Source: Patiria pectinifera (Eukaryota > Echinodermata > Asteroidea > Valvatida > Asterinidae). Taken from it: a stretch of 64,000 nucleotides of DNA. Position 1 is the first letter of the stretch; each line of letters starts with the position of its first letter. The notes under the pieces were generated by a model. The model had not been told where the DNA came from and did no database searches. It saw nothing but the letters and a program-made list of their open reading frames with translations. The stretch covers positions 5,900,465 through 5,964,464 of the forward strand of contig CM057149.1 in NCBI GenBank assembly GCA_029964075.1, written 5' to 3'. This document shows, piece after piece, positions 11,771-22,000 of the stretch. A program made the position numbers and the translations under genes.

Positions 11771-13646
11771 ATGGGATGTGCAGCGAGTTCGTCATCCTCA
11801 CTGACTGTAAGTAGCTGCCAAGAAGACCCATCAAACTACGACAGTGCTTCGTCGGTCATTGTAACGAAAGACGTCTCGAATCGGAAAACCCTCTCCCACT
11901 ACCTGTCATCAGAAACATCAGATTCGTGGACAGTGGACATCAGACAACCGGCCGGTGACAAGCCCAGACATGCAGATGATGATGCCGCAATCAAACTGGT
12001 CTCGTTGACATCTCTGGAGCGATATCCAGAACGAGTCTTGCCTCAACATCCGACTCGGAGGTACCGAGGGCAAAACGCCACAGGCGTGACAAAGCAAAAG
12101 ACGCAAAGTGAAGACAGAACTGCACCAGCTACCAATACCACCAACCAAAACGTCCTCGCATACCAGTCGTTCTCGGCCATCTGCCATAAAGACGACCAAA
12201 CAGCAAAAAGGAGAAACCACTTTAAGAGAGGACCACTCACCACGAACTGTGAGTCTTCAAGCTTGCCTTCAATTCACAGGCGATTCCGATGCTCTATTAA
12301 GTTTCTGCCGCCGCTTCGATTCAGGAAAGTTCGCTCTGATGAGCCAGTCTACCGTGCGTTTCGTCGGCTCGAGCTGCCGATTTCTAGTCATTATCTTGGC
12401 CACATTTGCAAACAGACTTCAAGCGATGTGATGGATGGCGAAAGTGGACCTAGATGGGACGTTTGTAGCTACTCCAGCACTGATGTGAGTGAGCTTCAAG
12501 AAATGTCTGATTTTGAAGTGGAATCAAAAGGCAAGCTCTCGCCGCCTGAATTTCAAATGAGCGAGGCCTCATCAAGATCAGATTCCATTGCGCCGACTCG
12601 TATCATACCCAGGGAGTTTGCTCGTGTGCTTTCCTCAGATTCCAGTTTTGGTGACAAACGTGATGATGAGAATGCAAATGAGGACTCCAAATATTTCTCC
12701 GAGGACGTAGAAGCTGATCAAGCTAGCACGCACCCAGAGGACACCCTGGGTGTCTCCACCCCTTCTATCCTGTCCCTCCTAAACCACGTTGACGGTTCCA
12801 ACTCCTCCAAGGACATGTCAGGCCTCAGCTCTGCCTATCCGATGTCCTCGGACTCGGAATCCTCCAGGGACACTGACTTATCTGACGAGGGATTCTCTGA
12901 TGCATCTTGCACCCTCGGTGCTATGGACTTGTCAAATCTCCACATCATGCCACAGCTTTTAGACTCCAAGTTATCCTCTAGTAAGAACCAAGCAGACAGA
13001 CCAATTCTTTACTATGGAGGCATCTCTGCATCTGACTCTGCAGTAACCAAACGTGACCGTGGTCTAGGAGATAACCTGAAGAGCTCAACATCGCGCCCTC
13101 TGTTAGGGACCTCACCACTGACTGCCGCTAAAGGGACAGCCATCAGTCAATCGGCCAGCTTCCAGACTACCAACAGATGCTCGACAAAACGAAGCCACCA
13201 GACTATCAGCTCCATGGTCTCAGGCGATCACATTCAAGTCTGCGACCCGATACCTCTAGCATGTGGCTACGCCAATATCCATCTTCACGTCAATTTCTTC
13301 AACGGTCAGTTCACATTTTAAGTTCCCATTTGTGCCACGTCATAATGGTTAACTACAGTTTGGCATCGTTAAAATATATAAAAACACCAAAAATATTTTT
13401 GAACCATTACCCACTAACTAGTGAAGCATCAAAACAATCTTCTCCCTGAAACAAAATTCTCTCACTGTTTGGTTAATGTTTAACGAAAACAATAGAAAAC
13501 GTATGGGCCCATCATGAGTGATGCAACAATACAGCAGCCCGTATCAGAATTATGACTTTGTTTCTTCTCTTTCATTACTAGTTTGTATCTCACATTGTTT
13601 TTCAGATTTTGGCGACAATTTCGATGACGAGCTAGACTTTCTGTAA
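11771..13646 (+). CDS. Ser/Asp-rich protein with Met-Gly-Cys acylation start
   Basis: Two exons, 11771-13304 and 13606-13646, sum to 1575 nt (524 residues plus stop). The donor is AACG|GTCAGT and the acceptor follows a T-rich tract ending TTTTCAG. The start MGCAASSSS has Gly2 for N-myristoylation and Cys3 for palmitoylation, so membrane attachment is inferred. The ATG context (AGGAATGGG) is good. Most of the chain is low-complexity, rich in Ser and Asp. The end, CGYANIHLHVNFF followed by exon-2 residues DFGDNFDDELDFL, looks more ordered and is the likeliest conserved motif. An AATAAA follows 209 nt after the stop. I do not recognise the family, and no enzymatic domain is seen. The minus-strand gene at 16096 converges on it. 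Confidence 0.85.
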
Positions 13647-13854
13647 CACGGAGCTCAATCCAGAAACAAAAAAAATAAGTATGACTGTTAGGCTGCAGCT
13701 GAGGAGGACCACATCCTGTTTGACAGTTGCTCTGTTAATGTCTCGGTGTAGCCAGTGCTAGAAGTTCTGAAGTAAAATGGTACATTTTTGTGGTTCTTTA
13801 TCCTGTAAATTTATGGAATGATTAGAACTAATGGTGTTGACCACTCTTTTTAAA

Positions 13855-13860
13855 AATAAA
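13855..13860 (+). terminator. Poly(A) signal AATAAA
   Basis: Canonical AATAAA in a T- and A-rich context, 209 nt after the stop of the two-exon plus-strand gene. It is followed by TG- and T-containing sequence as expected for a cleavage region. Confidence 0.7.
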
Positions 13861-13947
13861 ATCTGTGACTTGTTCAACTCATTTCCTACAGACACACTGA
13901 CAAAGTCCAACAGAGTGTCGACTTGCCCAATGAGACGATATATAATA

Positions 13948-14220
13948 GGCCATCAGCCTCGGTCCAAAATTTTGGCCACCGGTATCAAATGAGGGGAATA
14001 TTAAATCGTCATAGCGATTTTTGGCAAGGTATACACCTCCAGAGTTGGAATATATGTGATAGCATTGCAACGGTGGCAGCTTTTTAGGTGTTATCACCCT
14101 TTTTTTTCAAAATGTCCATCAAAATGCTTGTTACCACTCTAGGGGCGGTATACCTTGCGCATGCGCACTATAATCATTTATGCCCTGATTTGATACTGAC
14201 CAAACCCCAAGCTGATGGCC
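13948..14220 (+). mobile_element. MITE with GGCCATCAGCC termini, copy 1
   Basis: The element starts GGCCATCAGCCTCGG and ends CCCCAAGCTGATGGCC, giving 11-13 bp terminal inverted repeats with one mismatch. It is 273 bp with no coding capacity. A second copy lies in the opposite orientation at 35592-35859 and matches along its full length, which fixes both ends. The flanks are TA-rich, but the exact target duplication is unclear. Confidence 0.85.
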
Positions 14221-15745
14221 TATAAGTTGAGTTTAAAGTTCCAGATGTCTGTGAACACTTTCAATCGAGAGGAAAGTATGTTTCCGAAAGGAATATTTGT
14301 GTTGTTGGAGGCAGGCATCCAGGAGGTATAAGACATATTTAGAATGATTTCCGAACAGAATGACGCCCCAAGTATAGCAACAGTCCCAACTACAGATGGG
14401 ACAGTCCCAACGAGGGTTTCGAGAATCCCAACAAAAAGTTGCAACTTATTGTTGGGATTCTCAAAACTAGTTGGAATCGTCAAACCCAACTTGGGAACGC
14501 TCCAACTACAGTAATAAGCTGATAAGAAGCTATGGTTAGGGCTTAAGTGTAAGTCAATAAGCAAACTTTTCTGACAAATAAGCATATTTCTGGGTCCACA
14601 ATTTGAATAGCAAATCCTAAACTGAACAGTGTCTTCCTGAAATCACAACAACAGCGACCTAATTTGTCTGGAAAAGCAGGGAACAGTTTAAATGTTTAAA
14701 GAAGAGCACATTCAATAAAATAACCAAAAAGGGGTGTCAAATACTTTTCATACATTTAAGAAGAGTAGAACGTTGCACAAAGTATGTTCCTAAGAAAAAA
14801 TCACTTCATGAACCCTTTAAGGCAGAACATTTTCGGGGTCAATTTAAACTCCACCCTCAGTCTGCTATGAACATTTTGTCACTGACCAGTAGGATATTTT
14901 AATCGGTTAGATCACAATTATTTTATTATTAAAAAAAATACAAGTGTTTATGTAAAAATTTCACATACTGACTCTTGATCAACTGCATGTGATCACTATT
15001 ACACCAAAGTCACAGTCTTATAAACAATTTACAAGAACTTTCGTAAGCCATATTATAAAAAATTCTAGGACCTCTAAGCTTTTCAACCAATTTCAAAAGG
15101 AGGGTCACAAACAAACACAAACTTAGCACTGCTAAAGCAACAAATGTGTTGGATTCTAAAGACAAATTGTGCTGCAGGCAAAAAACAAATTTACCTCCCA
15201 AAACCCCAATAATTTGGGAGATTTAGAGAAGAGATTGAAAAGGACACATTTGTATTTTGAAAGCAAGTAAAGGACATAATTAGACTTGGAACATGGAAGA
15301 GGTTTGTTTAAAAACATTTGTTTTAGTTATAATTGGTTTAAATATTTATTGGCAAATTATTGCACTTCCATTTTTTTTTCTTCTGAAAAACGATTGTCTT
15401 GTTTACTGTTTTGTTTTGAATGCTGACGCTTTTACGTTACATTTTTCAATTTTCTTGTTTTTGAACATTTCATTTAAGAAGATTGTAGTTTTACTACACA
15501 ATTTTTCTCTGTACTGATTGAAGATCCTTTGCTTACGGTGAAGAGATGAACAGTTCATGGGGTTTACTGACCACTGTGTGCAAGACACACCACGGGCAGG
15601 AACACACAGCCTAGATTCTTGTGGGGAAGACTTTTGTTTCCCTTCTTTTGTTCTCCTTTGCTCCTATTGAAGTCTCAAACTCCATAGTGTTTCCCTTATG
15701 GGCAGATAGATTTCTAAAGACTTCCTTATGGGGTATATTGTTCTT
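14221..15745. other. Intergenic, degraded repeats only
   Basis: No exon recognised. At about 14385-14500 short CCCAAC and GTTGGGA motifs recur in both orientations, resembling a decayed inverted-repeat element. The remainder is AT-rich and featureless. Confidence 0.4.
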
Positions 15746-15879
15746 TTGAGTGGCTCACAGAGGAATGGGAGGAATATTATCCCAAGGTGACATCTGGACT
15801 TTTCCATTTCATGAGGTGAAAAGTCCAGATTTTACCGAGCGACAATATTACTCCCATTTCACAATTTAAAGCCACTCAA
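15746..15879. mobile_element. Small foldback element
   Basis: The outer arms are TTGAGTGGCT and AGCCACTCAA. Next come AGGAATGGGAGGAATATTA and AATATTACTCCCATTTC, and the inner arms CATCTGGACTTTTCC and GGAAAAGTCCAGAT-like complements surround a small loop. The whole 134 bp can fold into one imperfect hairpin. Confidence 0.65.
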
Positions 15880-15933
15880 TATTTGTTCTATATAACTGGC
15901 ATACAGATTCTTGTCATTTGACATATTTGAACT

Positions 15934-15939
15934 TTTATT
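15934..15939 (-). terminator. Candidate poly(A) signal of the DUF1349 gene
   Basis: TTTATT on the plus strand is AATAAA on the gene strand. It lies about 157 nt beyond the stop codon at 16096, a usual distance. Confidence 0.5.
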
Positions 15940-16095
15940 TCAAAACAAAATTGGTGGAAAATGTATTTCTCTTTTCGAAACCACCCCTTCACGAAAATGT
16001 TTGAACCCAACTCTGTAGCGCTGGCTCTTTGGAACAATACGTGCACTGTTGAATAGAGTCTATGAGCTTTTTTTAAAGCCATGACTTAAGCTGGA

Positions 16096-19000
16096 CTAGT
16101 TTGTGTGGTGGTACCTGCCACATTTCTTGATGACCAGTTTCTGGAATGTGACATTCCCACCGTGGCCAGAAGGTGCGCAGGCCATGAGGCCCATCTTCAG
16201 GACCGCTGTCTCAGGAACTTGGAGATGACAGATTCTTATCATGGTCCAGGCCTCGCCATCCGCAGATCCCTCAACCTGATGTGACACAGAAACGGACCAA
16301 TCGAAAGTTAGTTCCACATTAACGGGCGAGTATGATTGGTCCATAAAATCCTTGTAAGATTTCAGTTAGTTCTTGGCTGTCTTTGACCATCATGATGCAA
16401 AGGTCGGAGCTGATTTTATGCACTTCTGAGCTGACAGACGGAGTCCTAAGAAATTGGGTTCAAAGTTCAAACCTTGTTGTCCTTGAGCAAGACACTTTGC
16501 ACTGATTGATTCTTTGATTGGTGTCATATGTAATCACTAAGTCATTTCTCAATCTGGGCATTTTCCAATCTTTATTACTCAAGCTCTCTGTCTGAAAAGC
16601 ATTCCTGAAAAGTCACTCTTCATAAAACTGAATTGACCTATCGCGGTAGAATCGCGTCAACGCAGCTTGTGAAATTTTGTCCAATTTAAATTACATGATA
16701 TACAAATGGACGCGGAACGCGCAACATCTGAGACAAACAAAACTTAGCGTACACAAATTCCATAGGGTTGTCTGAGGGGTGTGGCTAACTCGCAAACGGC
16801 GATGGGTCAATTACCCTTCCCCAAAGTTTGTAACCTCCCCTTCCCCCGCAAAAACTACTTATGCAACCGCAGAGCATTTGGTAACTTGTGATCTGGGCCA
16901 ATATCCTGACATGGCTGAGTGCAGCAATTTGCTAAGCGCAGAAAATATGTGCTTAGCAAAAACAGGTTACCAGCCAAAATGCTATGCTATGTATACTGCT
17001 TGTGACTGGTTCCCCCGCTGATTTCTGCTTAGCACACAAATTTGCTAGCAGCTCAAGGAAATTGAGCCAAGCAGCAAAGTGGACATTTACAATAATGCTT
17101 ACCACAAAGTCATTTTTGATTCTGAACACTCTGATATGCAGACTGTGCGAGGGCCAGTCCTGGGTTGACCAGTCGCTGTATGTGTTGGTCACCACACAGC
17201 TCAGACGACATGTGCCATCCACAAACTCTATGCCCTGATGGACAAATCGTAGTAGATTGAATTATAAACAGTGGCCATGTCATGTCTGAACGGATGCCGG
17301 CATTTGAGGAAAACAACTTCTAGATTGAATTATAAACAGTGGCCATGTCATGTCTGAGAGGATGCCAGTGTAGCGTGAATATCAGACTCCATGAAATATG
17401 GACTCGTTGGTAGTATTGCGCATGCGTAAGCATGATAATAGCCCATTAATAGCAAAGATCATGGACAGTGACCTGTCACGTGCGAGGGATTAAAAAAGAA
17501 AAAGTAGTCCGATTTTCATAGGAGTCAGATTTTCATATGACACCGGCATTTGAGGAAAAAAAAACTTGCCCAAAGTGAAGAAAGGACTGGCACCAACTAC
17601 CCTGTGAAATGATTCCGCCTGAATCGTTCAAAGGAAAACAATCATTGAAGGTGATTTCAAAATGTGTGCCTGCAGGCACCTTTTATTTTCTTGGTGTGTA
17701 TGTTTTCTCAAAATGTATAGTAGCTAGCCACTGGGCTAACACTTCAATGATTTAGTAGTTTTACACCCTACTAAAGAGTTCGAGTAATTTTGATGTTTAA
17801 CACCCTACATATCTTCAACAAAACCAGTTCCATTCTACTAACTTTCAATGCTTGCTGTTTTATGTAAATTAAGAAAGCGACAAAGTTTCCAAAAGTGGGA
17901 GTTTTAGGTTTTTTTCATTTGGCATTTTAGCAAAAGATACCTGTCATTGATCATTGTTGATACTGAAATCGGCATTAAAATAATTGTCAGAAAATGTACA
18001 CACGAGGGCATCAAAACAGCCCAAGTCACTATTGTCACACAAGGAAACTTGTATTTCAGGCTTGAATATATATATGCATTGGGATTTGGGCTTGGCGTAC
18101 CGTTTTGATCCAATGATCCTTGTCATATCTGACCATCAAACCGGCCTGCAATACAGAAATAGAGGATGAAAATGTGTTACTCGTACAGTAATACATAAGA
18201 CTAGCGGGGTTCGGAGGGGGTGCGTACCAGTGTTGTAGGTCTCGAGACCGGTCACGGTCTCGGTCTCGGTCTCGAGACCACTTTTTGCTGGTCTCGGTCT
18301 TGGTCTCGGTCTCGGTCTCGGGAGCTGTGGTCTCGGTCTTGGTCTCGGTCCCCTTTGGTCTCGATATTTTGGCTGGTCTCGAGTCGAGACCAGCCAAAAA
18401 GTGAGGGGGCGGATTTTTTGTTTTGAATATGGGAAACAATTCAACTCTTTTCCCCCAGAAATATTGGTGATTTTTTTTCTATTTTCCTTTTCAATTTTAA
18501 CTTTATTCGTAGAGGCAGGAAAACGTTTTTTTTCATTATAGTTATTAATGGATACTCATCAATTCGTAGACCGTTAAATTGCTTTTAGTGGTGGACAGCT
18601 GAATTTTGTGATCTCTCTATTAAAATAGGCACGACTTGGGAATAGAGAATGCAAATTACGTGCAATTTTCAGAGTTACTACTCAATAACATGTTCTTTAT
18701 CCCAATTATATATTTTTTTTACAAAATGGAGGGTGCCATTTCTTTTTCTTTATCATACTGTCACTTTATTTTTGACTTGCCATGTATTCATCTTTTCATC
18801 TGCGATAAACACATATTGAGCTACTGCCATAGTCACACAAAAATAGAGTCTAATTGCCTGCCTTGTCTCCTTTCTAAATGTCAATTGCGTTTGCATGAGT
18901 CGAGAAGACTTTTGTTCCATTAATCGCTAAATGCTGTTTACGGCCATCACAATAAACGATTGAAATATTGGCAATATGTTGTACTTGTAAATTATTAAAA

Positions 19001-22000
19001 CACAAATAGGCGGGCGCACGCAGCCATGAATCCTAAAAGTACATCTCGCCCACCACATTCAGTTTGTGACAGCGCCCTTCTATTGTGTCGGCCATTTTCT
19101 CAAATAGGCTAATGGCGATGATGACGGCGGGCAGATTAACAGAAGATAGATCAGGCAAATATGGTTCATCAATCTTCTATAGTGTATGTAATGGTATTGA
19201 CATTATACACAAATAAAGTGGCATTACATTTCAGCCTAAGCCAGGCCTCTCTGGCGACCATCTCTCAATTTTTGGGTCTACATGTACAATATTCCATGAC
19301 TGAAATTTTAAAAAATAAATCAATCTTTTCTTGCTCCAAATATTTTTTGAATCAGGTTTACAAGGAGGTCCAATGTAAAATTAAAGCTGCCTTTAAATAT
19401 CCGTTAGTAGTCATTGCTGAAACCAAGGGGTGGCTGTGGAGTTTAGGGTCCTGTAACAGTTTAGTTCAGTTCCTATAACAGATGAAACATCCACCTTTAA
19501 CTTTTTACTTTTGTCAAGTTTCAATATTGCAAAAAACTAGTACAAATTGCTGTACTCCTATAAAGTTAGAGTTTCTTCATCAGATTGACACTTTATAGTA
19601 GTTAAACAATATTAGGCCTATATTTAAAAAAATATGTTTTCAAAAAAGTGGCAACAACATATGGAGTTCATAAAATTAGGTTTTCCCCTTCTTTAAATAA
19701 GGTTGTTTCCCTTTTTTTAAAATTGATTGGACAATAACAAATTCTGTTGCCATGTTGTAATTTATGGTATGAAGCCAACATGAAGAGCACTCGCATGACC
19801 CAATTAAGCAGGTACAGGTGATTCCTAGCTTTCAATCACTTCCTTCACATCCCCATCAACATCATCATCTCAAGGACAGACTGCTCAGCTGTAATTAGTG
19901 TCTTGTTTTTTTATTTAGATTATTGTTATTTATTATCCGCGGTCTCGGTCTCGGTCTCGGACCATTTCGGTCTCGGTCCGCCTTGAAGGGGTTGGTCTCG
20001 GTCTCGGGCTCGCAACTTCAGGTCTCGGTCTTGGTCTCGGTCTCGGACTATCCGGTCTTGACTACAACACTGGTGCGTACATCAGTTTTGAAAAACTTTC
20101 ACCCTACCCATTTTCACTGATACACTAAATTTACCAAATTTCTGAAAGAAAACGAAACACTTGGGGGGAAGGGGTTGGGGAAGGGGTCGAGGAATGGGGG
20201 TCAGGGGTCAGGGAGGGGGGTCAGGGAGGAGGTCAGGGTCGGGAGGGGAGTGTTGGAGGGTGAGCCAGGCAGCATTGGACTTTTTTGATTTGCTAGGGTG
20301 GTGGTGGTGATAGTGGTAGTGAATAAGGGCGGGGTTAGCTTGTCGGAGGGGGGGGGCATTCTTGCTGACCTGATCAAACTGGTTGACAGCCTTCAGGGTG
20401 AATGAAGTCTCCATCACCACACTGACCTCCGACACGTCAAGGCACAGCACATGACCGTCATCCTGTATGTGCAGCGGTTCATAGTAGGTTCTGTGGGACA
20501 AAACAATTGTCAGCAAAAGTCATGAAAAAAGTAAAGATTGTGATTTGAAGCACTGCATGGTGGGAAGATACAACAAACCAATAGGTTTGCTGTATAACAT
20601 ACACCCTTGTACAACAGTAACCTTTTTTTTCTTTCTACGCCTCATAAATATTCATGATCAACTTGGAGCATGCTATTGCTCGATTCCGCAGCGCGTCCGA
20701 GAAGCGAAAATGATACACGCCCGGGTGACGTCATCCTGGTGAGTATCCAGCTCACTGCCATGAGGTATTTTGTTCCTGGTAGCACCAAAAATTCCCTCTG
20801 CAGGGAACCCGTCTCGTAGAGATGTAGTCGGTGGCATGTAATCTTTACGGAATCAGTCTTTTGTTAAAGTCCTTGTAACTACTGCAGTAAAGACACATTA
20901 AAGAGTGTTGGCACCAAACTATTTCATTGACTGACGAAGAACTTGAATATCTTGTGCTGAATAAAGAGGCAACATCCACGAAGGCCGTTATCATCAAGGC
21001 AGTGAGGCTACTAAAAAGGCAGTGAGGCTACTAAATATCTATGAGGTGTAGTAAAACAAATACAGCATGGTTTATTTCTGGAAAATAGTTGGAATTACTG
21101 GTCCCTTGGTGAAGGTCAGCTTGACTACCTCCCCACGCGAAGCTGACCTACACCTCAGGACCAGTAATTCCAACTACATGTACTTCCCCTCAAACCATGC
21201 TGTATTGGTATAATATTGGTGGAGGGATGTTAATTATTTAGTTATCTACCCTCTAAGTAATGAACTCCAAAGTCCTAGTTTGGATTTTGGAAGCAGGTGT
21301 GTATTAAATTGTGCACCCCTAATAAGGAATGAATCAAGTCCACCACAAGTCCCTGCAAGTCCATCACAAGTCCTCCAGTCCCAATTCAACTCACAAGCAG
21401 AGCTTTGACAAAGAGTGAAGAAATAAAACATTCCTTTGTTATTGTTCAATGTCTATCCACAGTTTCTTGTGGATGGACTTGTGATGGACTTGTGATGGAC
21501 TTATGATGAACTTGTGATGGACTTGTGAGGGACTTGTAACTGGACTTCTGATGGACTTGTGACTGGACTTGTGACTAGACTTGTAACTGGACTTGTGACT
21601 GGACTTGTGACTTTACTTCTGATGGACTTGTGACTGGACTTGTGACTAGACTTGTGACTGGACTTGTGACTGGACTTGTAACTGGACTTGTGTCTGGACT
21701 TGTGATGGACTTGTGACTGGACTTCTAATGGACTTGTGACTGGACTTGTGACTAGACTTGCGACTGGACTTGAGACTGGACTTGTGACTGGACTTGTGAT
21801 GGACTTGTGATGGACTTGTGACTAGACTTGTGACTGGACTTGTGACTGGACTTGTGACTGGACTTGTGTCTGGACTTCTGATGGACTTGTGACTGGACTT
21901 GTGACGGAACTTGTGACTGGACTTGTGACTAGACTTGTGACTGGACTTGAGACTGGACTTGTGACTGGACTTGTGATGGACTTGTGATGGACTTGTGACT

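Noticed and set aside
18056-18444. Arg-Pro and Thr-Glu repeat frames
   Set aside because: They translate the GGTCTC hexamer array of the hAT element, and the left part merely overlaps DUF1349 exon 4.
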